A stretch of DNA of 32,533 nucleotides, taken from the NCBI GenBank assembly GCA_963640555.1, contig CAVHZB010000022.1, forward strand, positions 1-32,533, in the 5' to 3' direction. The notes beneath the pieces were generated by a model. That model did no database searches and was not told where the DNA came from. It saw only the letters and a list, made by a program, of their open reading frames with translations. Source of the DNA: F23-B02 sp963640555 (GTDB taxonomy: Bacteria; Bacillota; Clostridia; Oscillospirales; Oscillospiraceae). Positions within the stretch are counted from its first letter, which is position 1, and each line of letters begins with the position of its first letter. The position numbers and the translations under genes are program-made. Shown in pieces: positions 14,304 to 23,191 of the stretch.

Positions 14304-14694
14304 GGTAACTTTGAATAATAAAACCTACGAGGTTGAGGTCGAAGAGGGCAAGGCCATGCTCATCGACGAATACGAGGCATACGCTCCCGCAGCTCCCGCA
14401 CCCGTGGCCGCAGCGGCTCCCGCCGCAGCAGCACCCGTCGCTGCCGCCCCCGCCGCACCGGCAGGCGCAGCCCTTGCCTCCGGCGAGGTCGTAAAGAGCC
14501 CAATGCCCGGCAACATCCTCAAGATCAACGTCGTGCAGGGCCAGAAGGTCGAGGAGGGCGATGTGCTGCTTGTCCTCGAGGCCATGAAAATGGAAAACGA
14601 GATCGTCGCCACCAAGTCCGGCACCGTCGCTCAGATCGTTGCGGCAAAGGGCGCAGTAGTCGAGACCGGTGCTCCTCTTGTCGTCATAGCGTAA
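14293..14694 (+). CDS. Biotin carboxyl carrier subunit of oxaloacetate decarboxylase
   Basis: The 133-residue protein overlaps oadG by 11 bases, and AAGGAGG precedes its ATG. An N-terminal beta hairpin (KYKVTLNNKTYEVEVEEGK) leads into a 35-residue Ala/Pro linker and a biotinyl domain: SPMPGNILKI, EGDVLLVLEAMKMENEI with the biotinylated Lys about residue 99. All hallmark features of a stand-alone biotin carrier of the MmdC/GcdC type are present. It shuttles carboxyl from the carboxyltransferase to the membrane subunit OadB. The flexible linker is normal for these proteins. Confidence 0.92.
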   Translation: MKYKVTLNNKTYEVEVEEGKAMLIDEYEAYAPAAPAPVAAAAPAAAAPVAAAPAAPAGAALASGEVVKSPMPGNILKINVVQGQKVEEGDVLLVLEAMKMENEIVATKSGTVAQIVAAKGAVVETGAPLVVIA

Positions 14695-14705
14695 GGAGGT
14701 AAGGG

Positions 14706-15929
14706 ATGGACATTCTCGGTACTCTCCGGAAGCTTGCGCTTGAGTCCGGCTTCGCCGCGTTCATAACCACCGACGGCGGCTGGAAAAACCTCGTCATGAT
14801 AATCATTGCCTTCGTGCTTCTGTACCTCGGCATAGTCAAAAAGTTCGAGCCCCTGCTTCTGTGCGGCATAGCCTTCGGCTGCCTGCTGACTAACCTCAGC
14901 TACTTTGTCGGCATGGGCGAGAACGCGCTGTACCACCCCGAGCTGTGGGAGGCTTTCCTCGATGAGGCAAGCCCCTATTATCACAGCTACGGTCATGTTA
15001 TGGCAAACGCCGGTCTGCTTGACTTTTTCTACATCGGCGTTAAGGCCGGCATCTACCCCTCGCTCATTTTCCTCGGCGTCGGCGCAATGACCGACTTCGG
15101 TCCCCTGCTTGCCGATCCCAAGAGTCTGCTCATGGGCGCTTCGGCGCAGCTGGGCGTATTCGTCGCCTTCCTCGGCGCGATCGCGCTGGGCTTCACCGGT
15201 CCTCAGGGCGCGTCCATCGGCATCATCGGCGGTGCCGACGGTCCGACCGCCATATTCCTCACGACAAAGCTTGCTCCGGAGCTTTTAGGTCCTATCGCCA
15301 TAGCTGCATATTCCTACATGGCGCTGATACCTCTTATCCAGCCACCGCTTATGAAGCTGTGCACGACAAAGGAAATGCGCGAGGTAAAGATGGAGCAGGC
15401 GCGCACGGTCTCCAAAACGGAAAAGATCATTTTCCCCATCGTCGTTGCGACCTTCGTCATCCTGCTTCTGCCCTCGACCGCACCGCTCATCGGCTGCCTT
15501 ATGCTCGGCAATCTCTTCCGTGAGTGCGGCGTTACCGACCGTCTGTCGGATACCGCGCAGAACGCGTTGATGAACATCGTCACCATCTTCCTTGCCACCT
15601 CCGTCGGTGCAACGATGGTAGCTCAGAACTTCCTGAGCGCCGATACGATAAAGATAATCATTCTCGGTCTGTGCGCCTTTGCCGTTTCCACCATCGGCGG
15701 TCTGCTCGGCGGTGTTGTAATGTACTACACCTCCGGCAAGAAGATAAACCCCCTCATCGGCTCCGCGGGTGTTTCCGCAGTACCCATGGCTGCACGCGTT
15801 TCCCAGGATGTCGGCAGAAAGTACAACAAGACGAACTTCCTGCTCATGCACGCAATGGGTCCCAATGTTGCCGGCGTTATCGGCTCGGCTATCGCGGCCG
15901 GCTTCCTTCTGTCCGTATTCGGCGGCTGA
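14706..15929 (+). CDS. oadB: Oxaloacetate decarboxylase beta subunit (Na+ pump)
   Basis: The 407-residue membrane protein starts at ATG 14706 behind AAGGAGG. Hydrophobic helices are spread along the sequence, and the central re-entrant region has GFTGPQGASIGIIGGADGPT, where the Asp (about 178) corresponds to the Asp needed for Na+ binding and decarboxylation in OadB. A second conserved segment, SVGATMVAQNFLS, carries the Ser/Asn pattern of the second half. It decarboxylates carboxybiotin and exports Na+ across the membrane. The same family includes MmdB and GcdB, so substrate identity rests on the OadA-type alpha subunit. A strong terminator follows 18 bases after the stop. Confidence 0.92.
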   Translation: MDILGTLRKLALESGFAAFITTDGGWKNLVMIIIAFVLLYLGIVKKFEPLLLCGIAFGCLLTNLSYFVGMGENALYHPELWEAFLDEASPYYHSYGHVMANAGLLDFFYIGVKAGIYPSLIFLGVGAMTDFGPLLADPKSLLMGASAQLGVFVAFLGAIALGFTGPQGASIGIIGGADGPTAIFLTTKLAPELLGPIAIAAYSYMALIPLIQPPLMKLCTTKEMREVKMEQARTVSKTEKIIFPIVVATFVILLLPSTAPLIGCLMLGNLFRECGVTDRLSDTAQNALMNIVTIFLATSVGATMVAQNFLSADTIKIIILGLCAFAVSTIGGLLGGVVMYYTSGKKINPLIGSAGVSAVPMAARVSQDVGRKYNKTNFLLMHAMGPNVAGVIGSAIAAGFLLSVFGG

Positions 15930-15947
15930 ATAAGCTCTTAAACCTTC

Positions 15948-15984
15948 AAGCGGTATGCATCTTAAACATGCATACCGCTTTTTA
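15948..15984 (+). terminator. Rho-independent terminator after the decarboxylase operon
   Basis: Arms 15948-15960 and 15968-15980 are perfect complements (13 bp, AAGCGGTATGCAT with ATGCATACCGCTT), loop 7, followed by a T-run. Confidence 0.93.
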
Positions 15985-16027
15985 CATTGAAATTACATAT
16001 CTATGTCGAAAATTTATCATAATCGCC

Positions 16028-16056
16028 TTGACTCGGCGCTTTGATTGCTATATGCT
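16028..16056 (+). promoter_or_regulatory. Sigma-A type promoter for the ABC exporter operon
   Basis: TTGACT (16028-16033), a 17-base spacer and TATGCT (16051-16056) lie 34 bases upstream of the ATPase start. Spacing is optimal. Confidence 0.75.
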
Positions 16057-16089
16057 CAGTGTGACCAAACATCAGGGAGGCGACTGCAT

Positions 16090-16803
16090 ATGCTGAATAT
16101 TCAAGGGCTGACCAAGCGCTACGGAGAAAAAACCGCCGTGGACGATCTCAGCCTGCACATAGCGCCCGGCACTATCTGCGGCTTTATAGGTCACAACGGT
16201 GCCGGCAAGACCACGACGCTCAGGTCCGTCGTCGGCATTCTCGACTTCGACGAGGGGAATATATGCATAGACGGCGTTTCGATAAAGGCAGACCCCCTTT
16301 CCTGCAAAAGGGTGCTTGCCTACATTCCCGACAACCCCGACCTGTATGAATTTATGACGGGCATAAAGTACCTCAATTTCATTGCCGATATCTTTGGCGT
16401 GAGCCCCGAGGTCAGACGCGAGCGCATTGAAAAATACGCCGCGCTCTTTGAGCTCACCGGCGATCTTGCCCAGCCAATATCCGCATATTCCCACGGCATG
16501 AAGCAGAAGCTCGCCATTATCTCGGCATGGGTGCATTCCCCGAGGCTGATCGTCATGGACGAGCCGTTTGTCGGACTTGACCCGAAGGCTGCGCACATAC
16601 TCAAGGGTATGATGCGTGAGCTGTGCGATGACGGCGGCGCTATCTTCTTTTCGACCCATGTTCTCGAGGTCGCCGAAAAGCTCTGCGATCAGGTCGCCAT
16701 TATAAAGGGCGGCAGGCTCATACGCTCTGGCACTATGGCGGAGGTCAAGGGCGACGACAGCCTGGAGGAGGTATTCCTCGAGCTGGAGGACGAGTCATGC
16801 TGA
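16090..16803 (+). CDS. ABC transporter ATP-binding protein (exporter type)
   Basis: The start ATG at 16090 follows GGGAGG by about nine bases. The product is 237 residues. Walker A is GHNGAGKTTT (about 34-43), the Q-loop region is replaced by LAYIPDNPDLYEFMTG as in EcsA-like ATPases, the signature is SHGMKQK (about 134-140), Walker B is LIVMDEP (about 153-159) and the switch His is in FSTH (about 190). All ATPase motifs are intact. It overlaps the permease gene by seven bases, so the two form one exporter. The substrate cannot be inferred. The similarity is to EcsA and related ATPases of Firmicutes. Confidence 0.9.
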   Translation: MLNIQGLTKRYGEKTAVDDLSLHIAPGTICGFIGHNGAGKTTTLRSVVGILDFDEGNICIDGVSIKADPLSCKRVLAYIPDNPDLYEFMTGIKYLNFIADIFGVSPEVRRERIEKYAALFELTGDLAQPISAYSHGMKQKLAIISAWVHSPRLIVMDEPFVGLDPKAAHILKGMMRELCDDGGAIFFSTHVLEVAEKLCDQVAIIKGGRLIRSGTMAEVKGDDSLEEVFLELEDESC

Positions 16804-18392
16804 AGACACTCATCCGCAAGCAGCTGTACGAGCTTAACAGCAGCTTTTTCTATGACCGCAGAAAGGGCACGGCGCGTCCGAGGTCGTCGAGCATACTGCT
16901 CATAGCGCTGTACGCGCTTTTGATGATCGTCGTCATAGGCGGCATGTTCACCGCACTTGCATTCACTCTGTGCAGACCCTTTACCGCGCTTGGGCTCGAC
17001 TGGCTGTATTTTGATATAATGACGCTCACGGCGCTGCTGCTGGGCGTATTCGGCGGCGCATTCAACACCTATTCGAGCCTGTATAAGGCCAAGGACAACG
17101 ACCTCATGCTCTCGCTGCCGGTTCCGACGCGGTATATTCTCATTTCGCGTCTGACCGGCGTGTACCTCATGGGACTCATGTTCAGCGCAGTGGTCATGGT
17201 GCCTGCGATCATAATTTATTTCATCGTCGCAAGACCCGCCTTTGCCGGTGTGCTCGGCTGCCTGCTGCTTGCGGTACTCGTCAGCATATTCGTGTTTACG
17301 CTCTCGTGCATCCTCGGCTGGGTGGTCGCACGCATAAGCATTCATCTCAAAAACCGCTCGCTCGTCGTTGTTCTGCTCTCGCTGGTGTTCTTCGGGCTCT
17401 ACTACTTTTTCTTCTTCAACCTCTCCGAGTATTTGAACGCTCTCATTATAAACGCCGTTACGGTAGGAGAAGCGCTCCGCAGCTCGGCCTATGTCCTGTA
17501 CATCGTCGGGCGCTGCGGCGAGGGCGACGGGCTTTCGATGCTGTATGTCACTCTTGCGGTGGGCGCACTGTTTGTCGTGACCTGTACCGTTTTGTCACGC
17601 AGCTTCATAAGGATAGCGACGGCCTCCGACAAGAACGCAAAGCGCGAATACCGCTCGCACACGGCGAAAATGCGCGGCATACCCTCGGCGCTGCTTTTTA
17701 AGGAAAGCGCACGGCTGCTGGCAAGCCCCACATATATGCTCAACTGCGCCTTCGGTACGGCGGTGATGGTCATAGCCGGCACACTGCTGCTGATAAAGAG
17801 TCGGTATCTTCTGTCCGCTGCCGCAGCCGTCTCCCTTCCTGACGGGCTGTGTGCGGTGCTGCTGTGCTTTGGCGTGTGCTTCCTGTGCGCCACGAACGAC
17901 CTGACCGCACCCTCCGTGTCACTTGAGGGCAGGAGCCTGTGGATAGCGCAGTCGCTGCCTGTGCGTCCGCAGGAGCTGCTGAATGCAAAGCTTAAGCTGC
18001 ATCTGCTGCTGACCGCGGCTCCGGCGCTGTACTGCTCCGTCTGCATCTGTATTGTTTTCCGACCCGATGCTCCGACCGCCGCCGCCTGCCTTGTGCTGCC
18101 GGCAGCCTTCACGCTCTTTACCGCCGCTCTCGGTCTCATACTCGGGCTGGAAAAGCCGAACCTGAACTGGCAGAGCGAGACCGCCGCCGTGAAGCAGAGC
18201 GTAAACGTTCTCGTCGTGATACTCGTCGGCTATATAACAGCGGGACTCGGCGGCTACGGCTTCTATCTGCTGTCCGGAAAGCTCGGCACGGCAGCGTCTG
18301 CATGGCTTATCTGCGCACTCTTTGCCCTTATCTCCGCACTGGAGCTCAGGTGGCTGTTCAAAAAGGGCGGCGATATACTCCGGTATCTGTGA
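16797..18392 (+). CDS. ABC transporter permease, large membrane subunit
   Basis: The ATG overlaps the end of the ATPase gene. The 531-residue product has many hydrophobic segments (for example ILLIALYALLMIVVIGGMFT, LLLGVFGGAFNTY, YLMGLMFSAVVMVPAIIIYF, FVFTLSCILGWVVARI) and a TYSSLYKAKDNDLMLSLPVP motif near residue 90. That motif is common in ABC-2/EcsB-like exporter permeases of Clostridia and is the contact region for the ATPase. Two blocks of membrane helices are separated by a soluble middle section (about 280-300). The exported substrate is not evident. A bidirectional terminator follows directly. Confidence 0.82.
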   Translation: MLKTLIRKQLYELNSSFFYDRRKGTARPRSSSILLIALYALLMIVVIGGMFTALAFTLCRPFTALGLDWLYFDIMTLTALLLGVFGGAFNTYSSLYKAKDNDLMLSLPVPTRYILISRLTGVYLMGLMFSAVVMVPAIIIYFIVARPAFAGVLGCLLLAVLVSIFVFTLSCILGWVVARISIHLKNRSLVVVLLSLVFFGLYYFFFFNLSEYLNALIINAVTVGEALRSSAYVLYIVGRCGEGDGLSMLYVTLAVGALFVVTCTVLSRSFIRIATASDKNAKREYRSHTAKMRGIPSALLFKESARLLASPTYMLNCAFGTAVMVIAGTLLLIKSRYLLSAAAAVSLPDGLCAVLLCFGVCFLCATNDLTAPSVSLEGRSLWIAQSLPVRPQELLNAKLKLHLLLTAAPALYCSVCICIVFRPDAPTAAACLVLPAAFTLFTAALGLILGLEKPNLNWQSETAAVKQSVNVLVVILVGYITAGLGGYGFYLLSGKLGTAASAWLICALFALISALELRWLFKKGGDILRYL

Positions 18393-18403
18393 TGTGGATA
18401 TGA

Positions 18404-18438
18404 AAAAGCTCCGTATGTTTTTCGCATACGGAGCTTTT
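18404..18438. terminator. Bidirectional terminator between the ABC exporter and the aromatic operon
   Basis: Arms 18404-18417 and 18425-18438 are perfect complements (14 bp) with a 7-base loop. A4 at the left and T4 at the right give U-tracts on both strands for these convergent operons. Confidence 0.9.
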
Positions 18439-18448
18439 GTTTACATGT

Positions 18449-19642
18449 TTACAGTCCGTAGAGCTCGGACAGCCTTCTGAATGCGGGCAGCGAGTTTTTC
18501 ACGGTTTCCTCGGAAACACAGTAGGCAAGGCGGGCATAGCCCTCCACGCCGAAGCTGTCCGACGGAACGAGTATTATCTCAAACTGCTTTGCCTTTTCGC
18601 AGAACTCGGCTGCGCTGTCACCCTTGGGTGCTTTTATAAACAGATAAAACGCCCCGTCCGGCTTTACACATTCAAAGCCCATGGCGCTGAGCTCTCCGTA
18701 GAGGAGGCTGCGGTTTCTCCCGTATGTGCCGAGATCGGGCCGTACATCGGCACAGACAGCCAGCATGTGCTGCATGAGGCTCGTCGCGCAGATATAGCCC
18801 AGTGCCCTGCCGGCACCGCAGACGGCGGCAAAAACATCGGCGCTGTCCTTCACGCACGGCGGCACCATGATATATCCAAGGCGCTCACCGGGCAGTGAAA
18901 ACGACTTCGAGTAGGAGTAGCAAACTATCGTATTCTCATAGAAATTCGGAACAAACGGCACCTCGGCTCCGTCGTATACAAGCTCACGGTAGGGCTCATC
19001 GGAGACAAGGTATATGCACCTGCCGTGCTCCTCCTGCGCGGTGCTCAGTATCTTTGCCATGACTCTGAGCATCTGCTCACTCAGAATAGCACCCGACGGG
19101 TTGTTCGGCGAATTTATGATCACCGCCGCTACGCCCTCCTGACTGACGGCAGTCTCAAACGCAGCCATGAACGGCTGCATATCGTTGCCCGCGGGAGGAA
19201 CGACAATGACCTCCGCGCCGGCATTTTCGGCAAAGACCTTGTACTCCGAGAAAAACGGGGCAAGCAGCACGACCTTCTCGCCCCTGCAGACGAGTGCCGA
19301 CATGCTTATCGACAGCGACGAGGACGCGCCCGAGGTCAGATATATGCTCTCTGCCGGTATCTCGTATCCGGCTCTTTCGCTCTCCTGACGGGCGGCGGCA
19401 AGGCGGGCATTCGCCGCTCCGGGTGCCGGGGTATAGCCGTGCAGAGCAAGGCTGTCGCTGCTCTCAAGGAGCTCTATGAGAGTGCTTTTTATTTTTTCGG
19501 GTGCGGGAGTGTTGGGGTTTCCTATGCTGAAATTGAAAATGTTCTCGCTGCCTATCTCCCTGCTGCGCTTGTCCGCATAGGCTGCGATGGCCCGTATCTC
19601 GTTTTCGCTTTTGCCGAGGGCGAGCATTTTTTCTGCTATCAT
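18449..19642 (-). CDS. Class I/II PLP aminotransferase (probably aromatic amino acid)
   Basis: The 397-residue protein starts at ATG 19642 behind AAGGAGG. Fold type I motifs are present: TSGASSSLSIS (PLP phosphate), SPNNPSG, VSDEPYREL and SYSKSFSLPGERLGY with the PLP-binding Lys at about 246, plus a late Arg for the substrate carboxylate (YARLAYC). It belongs to the aspartate aminotransferase superfamily. Placed last in a Phe/Tyr operon, ten bases after DAHP synthase, it probably converts phenylpyruvate and 4-hydroxyphenylpyruvate to Phe and Tyr with glutamate as donor. Aspartate as substrate cannot be excluded. A terminator follows its stop. Confidence 0.88.
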   Translation of the reverse strand: MIAEKMLALGKSENEIRAIAAYADKRSREIGSENIFNFSIGNPNTPAPEKIKSTLIELLESSDSLALHGYTPAPGAANARLAAARQESERAGYEIPAESIYLTSGASSSLSISMSALVCRGEKVVLLAPFFSEYKVFAENAGAEVIVVPPAGNDMQPFMAAFETAVSQEGVAAVIINSPNNPSGAILSEQMLRVMAKILSTAQEEHGRCIYLVSDEPYRELVYDGAEVPFVPNFYENTIVCYSYSKSFSLPGERLGYIMVPPCVKDSADVFAAVCGAGRALGYICATSLMQHMLAVCADVRPDLGTYGRNRSLLYGELSAMGFECVKPDGAFYLFIKAPKGDSAAEFCEKAKQFEIILVPSDSFGVEGYARLAYCVSEETVKNSLPAFRRLSELYGL

Positions 19643-19652
19643 GGTTTCCTCC

Positions 19653-20681
19653 TTATCTCAGTTCGGCAAGCTCATATATGAGCCGCTCCGTTTTATTCCA
19701 GCCGAGGCAGGCATCCGTTATGCTCTTTCCGTAAACGCCGCCGTCGGGCTTCTGGTTTCCGTCCTCAATGTATGATTCTATCATCAATCCCTTCACCATG
19801 TGCAGTATATCATCCGAGTGGCGCGTGCTGTGGAGTATCTCCTTCGCTATGCGCGGCTGCTCGTCCCACTGCTTTCCGGAGTTGGAGTGATTTGTGTCTA
19901 TAACGACCGCAGGATTTTTGAGTCCCGACTTGTGATACAGCTCACACAGGAATTTTATGTCCTCGTAGTGGTAATTCGGTATCGTTCTGCCGTATTTATT
20001 GGCGCTGCCGCGCAGAATGGCGTGCGCAAGCGGATTGCCCTTGCTGTTTACCTCCCAGCTTGAGTAAACGAATGTATGAGGATGCTGAGCGGCGGTTATG
20101 GAGTTCATCATCACCGAAAGATCACCTCCGGTCGGGTTTTTCATTCCGACCGGAATATCGAGTCCGCTCGCCGTGAGGCGGTGGAGCTGATTTTCGACCG
20201 AGCGCGCTCCGATGGCGACATAGGACAGCACATCCGACAGGTAGTGGTGATTTTCCGGATACAGCATCTCGTCGGCACAGGAAAAGCCGGTCTCGGCGAG
20301 CACCTTCATGTGCATTTTCCGTATTGCAATGAGCCCGCGCAGCATATCCGGCGAGCTGTTGGGATCGGGCTGGTGAAGCATGCCCTTGTATCCGTCACCG
20401 GTGGTACGGGGCTTATTTGTGTAAACGCGAGGCACGATGAGTATTTTATCCTCCACCTTGTCCTGCACCGTTCTCAGGCGCGAAATGTAGTCGAGCACCG
20501 AGTCCTCACGGTCTGCCGAGCACGGTCCTATCACGAGCATCAGTCTGTCATCCTCGCCGGTGAATATTTTTCTGAGCGCAAGGTCGGTCTTCCTCTTATA
20601 TGCTGTCAGCTCCTCGGTTATGGGGTACATATCCTTTATTGCCTGCGGAGTCGGCATTTTTCTCTTAAATTCCATGTTCAT
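19653..20681 (-). CDS. aroF: 3-deoxy-7-phosphoheptulonate (DAHP) synthase, class I alpha
   Basis: The 342-residue protein has VIGPCSADRED, PRVYTNKPRTTGDGYKG, IGARSVENQLHR, VGMKNPTGGD, VIDTNHSNSGKQ and YGKSITDACLGW. These are the motifs of the AroF/AroG/AroH (type I alpha) family rather than the chorismate-mutase-fused type common in other Firmicutes. It condenses phosphoenolpyruvate with erythrose-4-phosphate, the first step of the pathway. Its ATG overlaps the tyrA stop (ATGA). No extra regulatory domain is fused; feedback in this family acts through the N-terminal arm. Which of the isozyme names applies (Phe-, Tyr- or Trp-sensitive) cannot be read from the sequence. Confidence 0.93.
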   Translation of the reverse strand: MNMEFKRKMPTPQAIKDMYPITEELTAYKRKTDLALRKIFTGEDDRLMLVIGPCSADREDSVLDYISRLRTVQDKVEDKILIVPRVYTNKPRTTGDGYKGMLHQPDPNSSPDMLRGLIAIRKMHMKVLAETGFSCADEMLYPENHHYLSDVLSYVAIGARSVENQLHRLTASGLDIPVGMKNPTGGDLSVMMNSITAAQHPHTFVYSSWEVNSKGNPLAHAILRGSANKYGRTIPNYHYEDIKFLCELYHKSGLKNPAVVIDTNHSNSGKQWDEQPRIAKEILHSTRHSDDILHMVKGLMIESYIEDGNQKPDGGVYGKSITDACLGWNKTERLIYELAELR

Positions 20682-21553
20682 GGCTCATCATCCTCTTGCT
20701 TAACATCAAAGTATTTTCTGCGCTCGGTGGAAAGACGCATCATTTTGCGTATCGTCTCGCGGTCACCGGCTGCTATGCTGTCGCGCAGAAGTCCGAACTT
20801 TTCCGAGAAAAGATCCATCTGCTCAACGAGCACCTCGCGGTTTAATAAAAACAGCTCGCTCCACATCTCGTCGTTTATCTTTGCGATGCGCGTCAAGTCG
20901 CGGAACGAATCGCCCGTGTAATCGACAAGGTGATGCGAATCCTTACACACCATGAGTGATACCGCTATGCAGTGCGCAAGCTGTGACAGGAAGCCTATCA
21001 TCTCGTCATGCTCCTCCGGCGTCAGCTCCGTTATCGTTCTGAAGCCCATCACCCGTCCGAGCTCCCTGCACAGCTCTATGGCCTCGGGCGTATTCTTATC
21101 CGTCGGAGTCACTATGTAGTTTGCTCCGGAGAATATCTCCATACGCGCGTTCTCAACGCCGCTGCACTCGCGCCCCGCCATGGGGTGCGCGCCGATATAC
21201 TCAAGCTCCGGTCTGAGCATGGCCTGTATCTCATAGATAACGCTGCATTTGACGCCGGTGACATCGCTTATGACCGCTCCGGGCTTTATATACTGCTGAT
21301 TGGTCCTTATCCACTCGATAAATGCGTGAGGGTACATGGCAAATATCACGATGTCAAACTGTCCGATATACTCGGGGTCTATAGTGCTTGTGCCGTGCTT
21401 TATTATCCCCCGCTCCAGCGCATAAGCTATCGTCTCCTGCCGTCTTGCGACCGCGCCGACCTCAAAGCCGTGCGCCGTCAGTGCCTCGGCATAGCTGCCG
21501 CCCATGAGCCCGAGACCGGCAATAAGTATTTTTTTATCCTTACTAAGCTTCAT
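20678..21553 (-). CDS. tyrA: Prephenate dehydrogenase
   Basis: The 291-residue product has the NAD(P)-binding glycine motif GLGLMGGSYAEAL at about 14-26, SDVTGVK, YIGAHPMAGRE (the catalytic His region) and SQLAHCIAVSL. This is the prephenate dehydrogenase family, which oxidatively decarboxylates prephenate to 4-hydroxyphenylpyruvate for tyrosine. No C-terminal ACT domain is present, so allosteric control by Tyr is unlikely through that route. It overlaps aroA by 11 bases and the DAHP synthase gene by four. Arogenate dehydrogenase activity cannot be excluded without assay. Confidence 0.92.
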   Translation of the reverse strand: MKLSKDKKILIAGLGLMGGSYAEALTAHGFEVGAVARRQETIAYALERGIIKHGTSTIDPEYIGQFDIVIFAMYPHAFIEWIRTNQQYIKPGAVISDVTGVKCSVIYEIQAMLRPELEYIGAHPMAGRECSGVENARMEIFSGANYIVTPTDKNTPEAIELCRELGRVMGFRTITELTPEEHDEMIGFLSQLAHCIAVSLMVCKDSHHLVDYTGDSFRDLTRIAKINDEMWSELFLLNREVLVEQMDLFSEKFGLLRDSIAAGDRETIRKMMRLSTERRKYFDVKQEDDEP

Positions 21554-22751
21554 ATTCAGTCTCCAATCCGAGCGAGCCGAGCGCCCCGAAAAAATCCGGA
21601 TAGCTCTTGCTCACCGCCTGAGCGTTTTCTATGGTGCCGCCCGTTATGCTCATAAGCAGCGCAAGCGCCATTACTATGCGGTGGTCGTTGTGCGAAGAAA
21701 GCGCGATCTCCGGTGCGTGAAGCACTCCGGGGAGTATATGCACGCTGTTTTCCTCCGTCACCGTTTCAACGCCGAAGTGTGAAAGGCAGTCCGCCATCAC
21801 GGCGGCGCGGTCGCTTTCCTTTATACTCAGTCTGTGCGTTCCGGTGAACACCGCTCCGTGTCCCTTTGCAGCCGCTGCCGCAAAAAGCACCGGTCCGAGA
21901 TCCGGGCAGTCTGATATGTCGAGCACCGCTTCGGGCGCTTCGAGCGCTTTGAGATATTCAAGGCATATCCTGTCGCCCTGAAGGCTGTCGGCATTGAGTC
22001 CGCTTACCCTCACGCTGCCGCCGACGGAGTTGAACGCGTACAGCGCCGCAGCATTTGACCAGTCGCCCTCGACCGCCGCCGTCTGCGTCCTGTATTCCTG
22101 CCCGCCTGGCACGAGAAAGCGGTTTGACCCGTTTTCGCTTATTTTTATACCGAAGCCCTTGAGCACCGCACGGCTTAAGTCTATATAAGCTCTGCTCTCC
22201 ACCGGCGGGAGCACCGTTATAACGCTGTCGCCGGACAGCAGCGGCAGGGCGAACAGAAGTCCCGTAACGAACTGACTGCTGACATCCCCGCGCAGGGTAT
22301 ACTCTCCGCTTTTGAGAGCGCCCTTCATCGTTATGCCGCCGGGATCCTTTTCTATCTCTATCCCCTTGCCGCCGAGAAGCCGCTCGTATATCCCGATACC
22401 GCGTTCAAGGAGTCTGGGCGTTCCTTCAAACCGCACCCTTGCGCCGGTGAGCGCGGGCGGTATCATAAACCGCAGGGTGCTGCCGCTCTCGCGGCATCTG
22501 AAAACGGCATTAGCCGGCACGGCTCCGGCTCTGCCGGTTATTGCCACCGTGTCGCCGCACCTTTTGTACCCTGCACCGAGAGCCTCGATGCAGTCAAGCG
22601 TTGCGAGCATATCCTCGCTGTCGGATATCCCGCTTATGACGCTTTCGCCGCGGGCGAGAGCCGCACATATCATCATGCGGTGGGCAAAGCTTTTTGACGG
22701 CGGCGCAGTCACCTCGCCGCAAAGCCGCGACGGACTTATCCTGACCTTCAT
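21543..22751 (-). CDS. aroA: 3-phosphoshikimate 1-carboxyvinyltransferase (EPSP synthase)
   Basis: The ATG at 22751 overlaps the aroQ stop as ATGA with GGAGAG upstream; a longer upstream frame lacks a site. The product has 402 residues. Motifs are PPSKSFAHRMMI (phosphate binding), RESGSTLRF, GDVSSQFVTGLLFALPL, EGDWSNAAALYAFN, ESDRAAVMADCL and NDHRIVMALALL. It transfers enolpyruvate from PEP to shikimate-3-phosphate. It is a little shorter than the E. coli enzyme (427), common among Clostridia. In the inhibitor-site loop a CRESGSTLRF form replaces the GNAGTAMRP type, so its sensitivity class cannot be assumed. Confidence 0.93.
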   Translation of the reverse strand: MKVRISPSRLCGEVTAPPSKSFAHRMMICAALARGESVISGISDSEDMLATLDCIEALGAGYKRCGDTVAITGRAGAVPANAVFRCRESGSTLRFMIPPALTGARVRFEGTPRLLERGIGIYERLLGGKGIEIEKDPGGITMKGALKSGEYTLRGDVSSQFVTGLLFALPLLSGDSVITVLPPVESRAYIDLSRAVLKGFGIKISENGSNRFLVPGGQEYRTQTAAVEGDWSNAAALYAFNSVGGSVRVSGLNADSLQGDRICLEYLKALEAPEAVLDISDCPDLGPVLFAAAAAKGHGAVFTGTHRLSIKESDRAAVMADCLSHFGVETVTEENSVHILPGVLHAPEIALSSHNDHRIVMALALLMSITGGTIENAQAVSKSYPDFFGALGSLGLETEYEA

Positions 22752-23191
22752 TTTTTCTCTCCGATATACCGAATAAGGTAGTCTATCGCCTCGGTGTACC
22801 CGGCAAAGCCGTGTCCGCATATGGTTTTCACACAGGCTGCTCTGACATAGCTCACCTGACGAAAATTCTCTCGCTCGGACACCTCGGAAATGTGTACCTC
22901 CACCGTGGGTATGCCGACGCCCTTCACGGCATCGGCTATCGCAACGGAGGTGTGCGTATACGCCGCGGGGTTGAACACGATCCCGTCAACGCCGGAGAAA
23001 TACGCCTTCTGTATCTCGTCAACGAGATCGCCCTCGTGATTGGACTGGTAAAACTCGACCGCTGCACCCATGGTCTGGGCATGTGCCGCAACAAGCTCAA
23101 GCAGCTCCTTATAGCTCTCCGAGCCGTATATCTCCGGTTCTCTGATGCCCAGCATATTTATATTCGGTCCGTTCAAGACAAGAATTTTCAT
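22748..23191 (-). CDS. aroQ: Type II 3-dehydroquinate dehydratase
   Basis: The 147-residue product has LNGPNINMLGIREPEIYG with the catalytic Tyr at about 22, the NHEGDLVDEIQ segment, NPAAYTHTSVAI and VEVHISE with the catalytic His. These define the dodecameric type II enzyme, which removes water from 3-dehydroquinate by enolate chemistry, without the Schiff base of type I. Length is exactly family-typical. It overlaps both neighbours by four bases, as ATGA junctions, so expression is coupled to aroE-aroK and aroA. Confidence 0.95.
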   Translation of the reverse strand: MKILVLNGPNINMLGIREPEIYGSESYKELLELVAAHAQTMGAAVEFYQSNHEGDLVDEIQKAYFSGVDGIVFNPAAYTHTSVAIADAVKGVGIPTVEVHISEVSERENFRQVSYVRAACVKTICGHGFAGYTEAIDYLIRYIGEKK

